5,497 nucleotides of DNA, taken from Bacteriovoracaceae bacterium. GTDB lineage: Bacteria > Bdellovibrionota > UBA1018. Under the pieces are notes generated by a model, which had not been told where the DNA came from, made no database searches, and worked only from the letters and a program-made list of their open reading frames with translations. A program made the position numbers and the translations under genes. The stretch is taken from contig JAHFAB010000151.1 of assembly GCA_023250795.1 (NCBI GenBank), forward strand, positions 1-5,497, given 5' to 3'. The first letter of the stretch is position 1, and each line of letters begins with the position of its first letter. This document shows positions 1 to 5,109 of this stretch, piece by piece.

Positions 1-131
1 ACAGCTCGCCAGGCTTCGAAGGAATCGAAAAAGCAACCGGGTTAAACATTGCGAGCATGATTGTGAAGTTTCTCATTTCAGAGGCCAAAAAAGCAAAACG
101 TCGCCGCGGCGGGCGGGGGCGACGGCGGTGA
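1..131 (+). CDS. rimK: RimK-type ATP-grasp ligase (S6--L-glutamate ligase-like), C-terminal fragment
   Basis: Only the last 42 complete codons are present, in frame from position 3 to the TGA at 129-131; the gene begins outside the window. The peptide SSPGFEGIEKATGLNIA matches the end of the ATP-grasp domain in RimK proteins (E. coli has ASPGLEGIEKTTGIDIA). In that family an Asn just before this segment is a Mg-ATP ligand, and the two bases at the window edge (ac) fit an Asn codon. Characterised RimK adds glutamate residues to the C-terminus of ribosomal protein S6; relatives include tetrahydromethanopterin and F420 glutamate ligases, so the substrate is not certain. After the helix IASMIVKFLISEA the protein ends in a strongly basic tail (KKAKRRRGGRGRRR) unlike the E. 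coli C-terminus. A 60-bp gap separates it from the downstream glycosyltransferase gene. Confidence 0.82.
   Translation, partial: SSPGFEGIEKATGLNIASMIVKFLISEAKKAKRRRGGRGRRR
99..124. repeat. GC-rich inverted repeat in rimK tail
   Basis: CGTCGCC at 99-105 is perfectly complementary to GGCGACG at 118-124, and 102-111 is a 10-bp palindrome (CGCCGCGGCG). The segment encodes the Arg/Gly-rich tail. No T-run follows, so it is not a typical intrinsic terminator, although a GC hairpin at the gene end could still stabilise the mRNA 3' end. Confidence 0.45.
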
Positions 132-191
132 GTGGGGTTCGGAGCAAAGTAGAAGTTTGATGATATCTAATAAAGTTGGTATGAAGTCACT

Positions 192-1316
192 ATGGTGACC
201 TTTGTAATAAGCTACGTAATTATGTACCTTATTTTAGCAGCTCTTTTTGATCACTTTGCCAGAAAGTCTCTTACATTTTCCCAACAAATTGCTCCTGTGG
301 ACAATAAAATTCCGGTCAGCATTATTATACCTATCAGGGACTCTAATGAGTACACCGAGCAATGTTTTCTGAGCTGGCTAAACCAGGACTACGGTGGTGA
401 TATTCAATTTATATTTTCGCTGCAAGATATGAAAGATTCTGCTCTAGAAGTTCTCTCTCGCCTAAAGGAGCGGTACAAGTTTGAGGTAATAGTTACCCCT
501 GTATTGTCTGACTTTGGAGGAAAAACCTCAAATCTTTTCCACGGAATTGCACAAGCCCGTTATGAAATATTCATATTAAGCGACGCCGATATAGTAGCTC
601 CACCAGATACCATACGAAAAACCGTGGGCATCTTGGCCTCAGGCAATCGGGTTGTGAGTTGTTTGCCGAAGCATACACAACCTAAAAATTCTTGGGGAAA
701 TATGTATTCGCTAGCATGGAATAGCGCGATGTTCTACTTATGGGCGCCTTTGATGATTCATGGCAGAGCTTTGGGAATTGCCGGTGGGACCGTAGGCATT
801 ACTCGCCAAGCCCTTAAAAAATTGGGAGGAATTGAACGGTTTCGATCTTATCTTGCCGAAGATTTAGCTCTAGGAAAAGCGGCAAAAGAACTTGGTTTTG
901 AATTGGTACTTGGCCCTTCAGTCCAGTCTCCTGTCGGGACCATGACGTTTCGTAAATTAATTAATAATTTTATCCGGGCTAACCTTGTTTCTATTCACAT
1001 GAATCCTCAGGGTCTTTTAATGACACTACTGACCTATCTTTTTGTATACGGGTACTTGATCCTTTTGTTGGTTGGGATTGCGAGAGGAATTTTATGGATT
1101 ATCGCGCTTTGTAGTATTTTGATCTTGGCTAGATTACTATTTCTTGGTCGTCTTACACGTCTTACGTCAGGAAAATTCCATTTTTTCCCTGGATTTCTAC
1201 TGGGTGATCTACTTACAGTTGCTACCTTTTTTTTAGCACTGGTTCGACCAAAAATAAATTGGGGCGGAATCACTTATTTAGTATGTCGAGGCGGATTGCT
1301 GCAGAAGGTTTCATAA
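192..1316 (+). CDS. Membrane-anchored family 2 glycosyltransferase, ceramide glucosyltransferase/HpnI-like
   Basis: A 374-residue protein predicted to sit in the inner membrane with its catalytic domain in the cytoplasm. Residues 1-19 form an N-terminal membrane helix. The GT-A domain begins at PVSIIIPIRD (41-50). It continues with GGKTSNL (109-115), equivalent to the KVSNL nucleotide-sugar region of ceramide glucosyltransferases, then the metal-binding DAD (131-133), GGTVGITRQAL (198-208) and the catalytic-base region LAEDLALG (221-228). About three hydrophobic segments follow (roughly 275-297, 298-318 and 334-352), and the C-terminus INWGGITYL recalls the IxWRGRxY ending of the family. Motif order and spacing fit GT21-like enzymes that move a sugar from UDP-sugar to a lipid (ceramide or hopanoid). 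The usual Q/HxxRW motif is reduced to NFIRA (259-263). Acceptor and sugar cannot be read from the sequence. ATG 192 is preceded by only a weak GAAG (183-186); GTG 195 is an alternative. It lies 60 bp after rimK on the same strand, with no obvious terminator between them. Confidence 0.85.
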   Translation: MVTFVISYVIMYLILAALFDHFARKSLTFSQQIAPVDNKIPVSIIIPIRDSNEYTEQCFLSWLNQDYGGDIQFIFSLQDMKDSALEVLSRLKERYKFEVIVTPVLSDFGGKTSNLFHGIAQARYEIFILSDADIVAPPDTIRKTVGILASGNRVVSCLPKHTQPKNSWGNMYSLAWNSAMFYLWAPLMIHGRALGIAGGTVGITRQALKKLGGIERFRSYLAEDLALGKAAKELGFELVLGPSVQSPVGTMTFRKLINNFIRANLVSIHMNPQGLLMTLLTYLFVYGYLILLLVGIARGILWIIALCSILILARLLFLGRLTRLTSGKFHFFPGFLLGDLLTVATFFLALVRPKINWGGITYLVCRGGLLQKVS

Positions 1317-1630
1317 ACCTAATGCTTCTTACTCTCTTCTTAATCGCGAAGCTTCGTCTTTCAGAGGTGAAAAAAAGCGATACTGTCAGGTCGATTTTGC
1401 TTGACCGATATTTCACCAAAAATATGAAAATAATTTGTGTACCCTGAACGCTATTTACAAGCACTGTCATGACTCTTTATTGAAGATATTTTAGTCTTTT
1501 TATTCTGTTTTATCTCTAGCTAGGTCATCGAAAATACGCGCTCTATTTTTAGGTTTTAAGACCCGAAAAGGCTCCTGAATAATCCATGATACAGACGTTC
1601 TTGTAGTTTAACTTTAGAAGGAGAAATCAC
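1317..1630. other. AT-rich intergenic gap upstream of HNH gene
   Basis: This 314-bp stretch has no convincing gene. The short frames crossing its left part overlap the glycosyltransferase end and lack a ribosome binding site. It contains a 10-bp palindrome CGAAGCTTCG at 1347-1356, where GCTTC at 1324-1328 could also pair with GAAGC at 1348-1352, but there is no clean U-tract terminator. It also holds a candidate promoter at 1401-1428 and a T-rich run near 1490-1513. A second weak promoter-like pair is TTGAAG 1480-1485 with TATTCT 1501-1506, with a short 15-bp spacer. I recognise no riboswitch or tRNA. Confidence 0.6.
1401..1428 (+). promoter_or_regulatory. Candidate sigma-70-type promoter for HNH gene
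   Basis: TTGACC (1401-1406) and TATGAA (1423-1428) are separated by 16 bp. That is five of six matches to the -35 consensus and four of six to the -10. Transcription from here would give a leader of nearly 200 nt before the HNH start codon. In DNA this AT-rich such boxes occur by chance, so the call is tentative. Confidence 0.3.
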
Positions 1631-2644
1631 ATGAATCTAACACACTTATCAGATCTTGAGCTTTGGAACGGTACGAAAGAACTAGTCTCAAAAGAGAGAG
1701 AAATGACCACTCACTTTTTGTGGCATCTTAAAGAAATGGAAAATAGAAAACTTTATCGGGAAAGAGGGTTTTCTAACCTCTTTGCCTATTGTGTTGAGGG
1801 ACTGGGGTATACTCCCGGATCGGCTACTCGCAGAATCAAATCGATGAAGCTATTAAAAAACTTGCCGGAACTGGTGCAGAAAAAAGTGGAAGAGGCGCTG
1901 AACACTGGGAAAGTGTCATTGAGTAACGTGAGTTCACTCCAGCACTTTTTTGAGAAAGAAAAAAAATTCTGTGACAAAGAATATACTCAAACGGAAAAGA
2001 TCGATCTTCTAGATAAAATTGAAGGAAAGTCCCAAGACCAATGCCAAAGACTGCTTTTCTCAATCAGTCAAAATCCAGAGAAAACTGTGCTGAGCCAAGA
2101 TCGAGAACGTATCCTATCGGAGACTCAGTCTGAAATTAAGTTTGTTGCAAGTGATCAACAGATGAAAATGTTTCAGCGAGTGCGAGAAATTACCGCACAC
2201 GCAAATCCTCATCCCACTTATGCAGAGTTGTTTGAAATGCTAGCGGATTTTATGCTGATGAAAAAAGATCCAGCTTACAAGGTGACTCAGAAAAGCCACT
2301 CCGCAGCGGAGTGGACTAAAACAGTCAGAAAACCCTCCGACCAAAGTCAGCCTAAACCTCGACAAAATGAGAGGCCTTACACCTCAAAAAAGCTGGAGCG
2401 TGAGGTCCACGCACGAGATCACTCAATGTGCACTTTCGAAGATCCACTGACGGGAAAAATATGCGGATGCAAATATGGTTTAGAAATAGACCACGCAGTG
2501 CCAGTCGCTTTAGGTGGTGAAAGCACACTTCAGAACTGTCGCTTACGATGCAGGCCACATAACTTGTTAGAAGCTGAGAGGGTTTTTGGCAGAGAGAAAA
2601 TGGAGCAGCACTTAAGTCGGAACATAGGTCGGAACAGTAGTTGA
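1631..2644 (+). CDS. HNH endonuclease with N-terminal helical (HTH-like/DUF222-like) domain
   Basis: A 337-residue soluble protein. Residues 1-110 are helical and contain LYRERGFSNLFAYCVEGLGY followed by a TPGSATRRI helix and KLLKNLP, a pattern seen in lineage-expanded HNH proteins of Bdellovibrio and other former Deltaproteobacteria. Residues 168-213 (EIKFVASDQQMKMFQRVREI... LADFMLMKKDP) form the second conserved helical segment of that family. A hydrophilic linker (about 214-250) leads to the C-terminal HNH nuclease: REVHARD (257-263), C267, C278 and C280, then IDHAVPVALGG (286-296) with the catalytic DH at 287-288, and C303, C307 and HN at 310-311. The cysteines suggest a structural zinc. 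These features predict metal-dependent cleavage of DNA; the biological target of this family is unknown to me. Start ATG 1631 has a strong Shine-Dalgarno AGAAGGAG (1616-1623). It stands alone, with a 314-bp gap upstream and no methylase or other restriction partner beside it. Confidence 0.88.
   Translation: MNLTHLSDLELWNGTKELVSKEREMTTHFLWHLKEMENRKLYRERGFSNLFAYCVEGLGYTPGSATRRIKSMKLLKNLPELVQKKVEEALNTGKVSLSNVSSLQHFFEKEKKFCDKEYTQTEKIDLLDKIEGKSQDQCQRLLFSISQNPEKTVLSQDRERILSETQSEIKFVASDQQMKMFQRVREITAHANPHPTYAELFEMLADFMLMKKDPAYKVTQKSHSAAEWTKTVRKPSDQSQPKPRQNERPYTSKKLEREVHARDHSMCTFEDPLTGKICGCKYGLEIDHAVPVALGGESTLQNCRLRCRPHNLLEAERVFGREKMEQHLSRNIGRNSS
2296..2314. repeat. Perfect 9-bp inverted repeat in HNH linker
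   Basis: CCACTCCGC (2296-2304) and GCGGAGTGG (2306-2314) are exact reverse complements around a single A. As RNA this would fold as an 8-bp, GC-rich stem with a CAG loop. It lies in codons of the poorly conserved linker (SHSAAEW). No U-tract follows, so it is not an intrinsic terminator. It could be an operator-like palindrome, a protein recognition site or chance. Confidence 0.7.
2616..2640 (+). repeat. Imperfect 12-bp tandem duplication at HNH 3' end
   Basis: GTCGGAACATAG (2616-2627) is followed directly by GTCGGAACAGTAG (2628-2640); the first nine bases are identical. It encodes the last residues, SRN-I-GRN-SS, and looks like a slippage-type duplication that lengthened the protein's tail just before its stop codon. 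Confidence 0.65.
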
Positions 2645-2669
2645 CAGTTATGATTCGATGAGTTAAAAG
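2641..2669 (+). promoter_or_regulatory. Sigma-70-type promoter for the secreted-protein gene
   Basis: A perfect TTGACA (2641-2646) and TAAAAG (2664-2669, four of six matches to TATAAT) are separated by 17 bp. The -35 box overlaps the TGA stop of the HNH gene (2642-2644). A transcript starting near 2677 would have a leader of roughly 47 nt before ATG 2724. This is the best promoter in the window by eye. Confidence 0.5.
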
Positions 2670-2714
2670 CTTGGGCGTGATGATTTTGGATCCATTTAAA
2701 AACAGGTGTTTATT

Positions 2715-2718
2715 GGAG
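2715..2718 (+). promoter_or_regulatory. Shine-Dalgarno deciding the start at 2724
   Basis: GGAG at 2715-2718 sits 5 nt before ATG 2724. The longer in-frame option, GTG 2706, would put this site inside the gene and place MFIGDP ahead of a typical signal peptide, so 2724 is preferred. Confidence 0.6.
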
Positions 2719-2723
2719 ACCCA

Positions 2724-3452
2724 ATGAGATTTGTTACGGTTCTGCTATTTGTTTTAGTTTCAATCTGCTCAGTTCAATCCTTTGCACAAGATCAAGGCGT
2801 TTCTGCAAACACAAACGAAGAGCTGACGGCAATTCTGCAAGACTTTGAACTTCCAGTAGATGAGCGCTGGCTTGCAGCAATTCGTCTGTCAATCCAGCAA
2901 CGACCTCTACCTCAGGATGTTTTGTTTTTTATCATTCCAATTTTTTCCTGCGAAAATCTCGAGCCGGTGAAACGAGAAAGCCTCTTTGATAGTCTCATTC
3001 TTTTGGGCGCAATCTCGTCCGATGATTTAGATTCTTTTCTTGAAAAGATACCATATGTATCTCAAAATCTATCAGACATTGATGATCTTGTGCAGCAAAT
3101 GAGGGTGTCTAGATTACTTAAGAAGGACAGCCTGGAGTTAGCATTAAGTGCCTATGATCTGATGAGGGCACACCTTCTCAAAGCAGAGGATGAGTCAGTA
3201 TTAGGTGCTGATGAACGGAGAGAGGCGCACTATCTCATTTTGGAGGCAGATACTAAAAGTTGCCTTCAAATAAAGGAGAATTTTCCCAGAAAAACTTCAC
3301 TTGAAATGGCCTATCTTCGAAATATATTTCGTGAAATCACTCTCTCTCTTGTTAAAAGATTATCCCATCCCATCGGAGACGAAAACAGACATGCAAGCCT
3401 CTATGCCAAAATCCAAGTCATCGAAGAATTTCGGGAAAGTTTAAAGAAGTAA
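2724..3452 (+). CDS. Secreted protein of unknown function
   Basis: A 242-residue protein from ATG 2724. Residues 1-21 (M-R-F then a hydrophobic run ending SVQSFA) form a classic Sec signal peptide with likely cleavage after SFA, before QDQG. There is no lipobox Cys at the cleavage site, so a periplasmic or secreted soluble protein is expected rather than a lipoprotein. The mature part is hydrophilic and apparently all-helical. It contains two cysteines (76 and 180) that could form a disulfide in the periplasm. Segments such as DERWLAAIRLSI and VKRESLFDSLILLGA have a weak HEAT-repeat-like rhythm, but this is not enough to assign a fold. I recognise no enzyme motif. It is probably transcribed alone from the promoter overlapping the HNH stop codon. 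It ends 4 bp from the oppositely oriented small gene, so transcription from the two sides converges. Confidence 0.75.
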   Translation: MRFVTVLLFVLVSICSVQSFAQDQGVSANTNEELTAILQDFELPVDERWLAAIRLSIQQRPLPQDVLFFIIPIFSCENLEPVKRESLFDSLILLGAISSDDLDSFLEKIPYVSQNLSDIDDLVQQMRVSRLLKKDSLELALSAYDLMRAHLLKAEDESVLGADERREAHYLILEADTKSCLQIKENFPRKTSLEMAYLRNIFREITLSLVKRLSHPIGDENRHASLYAKIQVIEEFRESLKK

Positions 3453-3456
3453 TCTT

Positions 3457-3804
3457 TTACTGCTTCAGTTTCGAATACTTCATTCTTGCACGCTTTTTCA
3501 GAGTGCTAGCCAAGCTCTTTTGGTATTCCTCAATGTCATAGCAACCGTATATTTTTTTCACGAGCATGGTGTTCACTTGCTCAGATAGTTCCTCAACAAT
3601 CGGTTGTTCTAGAGATTTGGGGACTGTGATGTTTAACTTACGTAGGTAGGTGAGATAATCAATCACCACATTGGCAATAAAGGTTTTTCGATCAGAATCA
3701 GAATCCTGAAAGTTAAACAGATGCTGTTCAAAAACCACGTACAAAGGATCCATTTTGGTGGATGGAGATGACCCGGTCATGATTTTTTTGCTTGTTGCCC
3801 TCAT
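3457..3804 (-). CDS. Small basic conserved-looking protein of unknown function
   Basis: A 115-residue protein on the minus strand with no signal peptide or membrane segment. After a Ser/Lys-rich start (1-18) comes MDPLYVVFEQHLFNF, then DRKTFIANVVIDYLTYLRKLNITVPKSLEQPIVEELSEQVNTMLVKKIYGCYDIEEY in separate helices, and a strongly basic C-terminus (TLKKRARMKYSKLKQ). Codon use and amphipathic pattern look like a real gene, and it fills the space between two plus-strand genes with almost no slack. ATG 3804 has a weak Shine-Dalgarno GAGG (complement of 3816-3819) at 11 nt. In-frame ATG codons at residues 9 and 18 are alternatives but have no ribosome binding site. The helical core and basic tail would suit a nucleic-acid or ribosome-associated protein, but that is a guess. 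I do not recognise the family. Confidence 0.65.
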   Translation of the reverse strand: MRATSKKIMTGSSPSTKMDPLYVVFEQHLFNFQDSDSDRKTFIANVVIDYLTYLRKLNITVPKSLEQPIVEELSEQVNTMLVKKIYGCYDIEEYQKSLASTLKKRARMKYSKLKQ

Positions 3805-3839
3805 TCTGTGCTAAACCTCACATCTCTTGGTTCGGAAAA

Positions 3840-3846
3840 TGAGGAG
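3840..3846 (+). promoter_or_regulatory. Strong Shine-Dalgarno supporting a TTG start for nrnA
   Basis: TGAGGAG at 3840-3846 lies 6 nt before TTG 3853, in frame with the DHH protein. The upstream GTG at 3808 has no Shine-Dalgarno and sits only 3 bp from the divergent gene's start codon. No in-frame ATG exists before the first conserved motif, so this site decides the start. Confidence 0.65.
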
Positions 3847-3852
3847 TTCTGC

Positions 3853-4908
3853 TTGAGTACAAAAGAAAAAATTCCAGAACTGTCTAAAACGAAGGAATAT
3901 CAAAAGTTTAGGACTTGGCTGGAACAGTCAAAAAGAGTGCTCATTTCGACGCATGTATTGCCTGACGGGGATGGGCTAGGGGCCGAATCAGCCCTTTTTC
4001 ACTATCTGAAGCGTGCGAGGAAGGCTTGCCGTGTATATAATCCAGATCTGGTGCCAAAAAGGTATCGGTTTTTAGATCCCAAAGGGATGGTTTTATTGGG
4101 TCCTGGGCAAGTTGAGCTTTGGGATACTTGTGATCTATGGATCATTTTGGACACGAATGACCCCAGGCGTTTAGGAAAACTTTGGGGAGAGCTCTCACTT
4201 AGGGCGAAAAAAATTGTTTTTTTAGACCATCACCCCGCCATTGAGGGGCCGCAAGAAATTAACTATCCTCCCCACGCATTGCTCTTATCTGATCCAACTT
4301 CGAGCAGCATTGGTGAGATGCTTTATCGACTTTTCGAAGAGCTCAAGTTTGCAAAATTAAACCGAGATGTCGGCCTCGGGCTTTACGTTTCAATCATGAC
4401 CGATACGAATAGTTTTAGGTATGCTCGCACTACTCCTCTGGCACATAAAATTGCGGGAGAGATGATTGAACTCGAAGTCAATCCTGAAGAGGTTTACCAA
4501 GCCATCTATTCTTCCAAAGAGCTTTCCCACCTTCAGCTTTTAGGGCATATGCTCCAAAATGTTCAGATTGCCGCAGGGGGCAAGGTGGCGTGGTTGGAGA
4601 TGGATTTGGCCTTGAGAAAAAAGCACCAGGCCTCTGCTGACGACACGCAATCCTTTATGAATCTACTTTTGCTCCTCAAAGATGCAGAAGTGGTGTGTTT
4701 CTTTCGAGAGGAAGAGGACGGACAAGTGCGCGTGTCGATCAAATCCAAAGGCAGGATTGTCATTAACCGAGTCGCAATGGAGCTGGGCGGTGGGGGACAC
4801 GAATATGCCGCAGGGCTCGCGCTTTCAGCCCCGATTGATAAAACAGTGACGGCCGTGATTCAGAGAATTGAGACCTTGATCGAATCGTTTGAGAAATTTG
4901 GCAAATAG
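3853..4908 (+). CDS. nrnA: NrnA-type DHH/DHHA1 phosphoesterase (oligoribonuclease / pAp phosphatase family)
   Basis: A 351-residue cytoplasmic enzyme if started at TTG 3853 (366 if GTG 3808); residues below count from the TTG. The DHH domain has motif I STHVLPDGDGLG (H34, D38, D40), LDTNDPRRLG with D100, the signature LDHHP (D125, H126, H127) and TDTNSFRY (D184). These are the Mn-binding residues of the family. After the SDPTSSSIGEMLY segment and a helical connector, the DHHA1 domain contains VRVSIKSKG and the substrate-binding GGGGHEYAAG (312-321). Bacterial NrnA proteins of about 310-350 residues degrade short RNA oligonucleotides from the 5' end and hydrolyse pAp; related proteins act on c-di-AMP or pApA. 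Which activity dominates here cannot be read from sequence. All key residues are intact. The upstream gene is divergent, so its promoter must lie within or before that gene's 5' end. A terminator-like structure follows. Confidence 0.9.
   Translation: MSTKEKIPELSKTKEYQKFRTWLEQSKRVLISTHVLPDGDGLGAESALFHYLKRARKACRVYNPDLVPKRYRFLDPKGMVLLGPGQVELWDTCDLWIILDTNDPRRLGKLWGELSLRAKKIVFLDHHPAIEGPQEINYPPHALLLSDPTSSSIGEMLYRLFEELKFAKLNRDVGLGLYVSIMTDTNSFRYARTTPLAHKIAGEMIELEVNPEEVYQAIYSSKELSHLQLLGHMLQNVQIAAGGKVAWLEMDLALRKKHQASADDTQSFMNLLLLLKDAEVVCFFREEEDGQVRVSIKSKGRIVINRVAMELGGGGHEYAAGLALSAPIDKTVTAVIQRIETLIESFEKFGK
4888..4900 (+). repeat. 13-bp direct repeat, copy 1
   Basis: TTTGAGAAATTTG here recurs exactly at 4989-5001. 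This copy encodes the FEKF near the nrnA C-terminus, a few codons before its stop. The two copies start 101 bp apart and bracket the hairpin region. Confidence 0.75.
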
Positions 4909-4926
4909 GGAATTGCTTCGCCTCTG

Positions 4927-4947
4927 AACTTCGCAAAAAGTGAAGTT
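4927..4947 (+). repeat. Small hairpin competing with the larger stem
   Basis: AACTTCGC (4927-4934) pairs with GTGAAGTT (4940-4947), with one G-U pair, around a loop of five A. Its right arm overlaps the left arm of the larger 4934-4992 stem, so the two foldings exclude each other. Only TCTCC follows, so this hairpin alone is a poor terminator. Confidence 0.55.
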
Positions 4948-4992
4948 TCTCCGCTTAGCTCCCCTGTCTAAGCCACTTTTCTTCACTTTTTG
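4934..4992. terminator. Terminator-like 12-bp stem with nested hairpin after nrnA
   Basis: CAAAAAGTGAAG (4934-4945) is exactly complementary to CTTCACTTTTTG (4981-4992). Inside it, GCTTAG (4953-4958) pairs with CTAAGC (4968-4973) around a 9-nt loop. The A-tract on the left and T-tract on the right resemble a bidirectional intrinsic terminator. However, the T-run is inside the stem and the total loop is long, so efficiency is uncertain. Placed 26 bp after the nrnA stop, it would separate nrnA from lon transcription. Confidence 0.5.
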
Positions 4993-5001
4993 AGAAATTT
5001 G
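4989..5001 (+). repeat. 13-bp direct repeat, copy 2
   Basis: An exact second copy of TTTGAGAAATTTG (first copy 4888-4900). It overlaps the right edge of the terminator-like stem and supplies the TTG of the candidate lon -35 box. Confidence 0.75.
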
Positions 5002-5027
5002 CGGCCCTAGTACCCTCCGAATATGAT
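4999..5027 (+). promoter_or_regulatory. Candidate lon promoter
   Basis: TTGCGG (4999-5004) and TATGAT (5022-5027, five of six matches to TATAAT) are separated by exactly 17 bp. Transcription would begin near 5034 and give a leader of about 75 nt. I see no CIRCE element or sigma-32-type boxes, so heat-shock control of lon is not evident from this stretch. Confidence 0.4.
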
Positions 5028-5056
5028 GCCCCATCCCTTAAATGTGCTCACAGGCT

Positions 5057-5087
5057 TTGCTTTCTCAGTTCGGGTATGGTGTACTAT
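5057..5087 (+). promoter_or_regulatory. Alternative weak lon promoter
   Basis: TTGCTT (5057-5062) and TACTAT (5082-5087) are separated by 19 bp, longer than the optimum. It is closer to the lon start than the 4999-5027 candidate, but the spacing makes it less likely. Confidence 0.2.
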
Positions 5088-5109
5088 TGGACAGGAGGTC
5101 CTGCTTTCT

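Noticed and set aside
1259..1447. Possible 62-residue gene after the glycosyltransferase, plus strand
   Set aside because: It overlaps the glycosyltransferase end by 58 bp, starts at a TTG without a ribosome binding site, and its composition is not protein-like.
1270..1470. 66-residue minus-strand frame in the 1317-1630 gap
   Set aside because: It overlaps the end of the glycosyltransferase gene on the opposite strand, and I see no domain or motif in the peptide.
1471..1501. Terminator-like GACT...AGTC followed by T-rich DNA
   Set aside because: The stem is only 4 bp with an 18-nt loop, too weak to support a terminator call.
1317..1630. Riboswitch or small RNA in the HNH leader
   Set aside because: I could not find the conserved core of any riboswitch I know, including c-di-GMP types, and no stable extended fold is evident by eye.
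2706..2723. GTG 2706 as start of the secreted protein
   Set aside because: The Shine-Dalgarno GGAG at 2715-2718 would fall inside the gene, and ATG 2724 begins a standard signal peptide.
3808..3852. GTG 3808 as start of nrnA
   Set aside because: There is no Shine-Dalgarno and it lies 3 bp from the divergent start codon. TTG 3853 has a strong site, and the extra 15 residues carry no conserved motif.
4825..5034. 69-residue minus-strand frame over the nrnA-lon spacer
   Set aside because: It is antisense to the nrnA end, and its basic peptide looks like translated repeat or hairpin sequence. It is kept only as a hint that the spacer may be a dispersed repeat.
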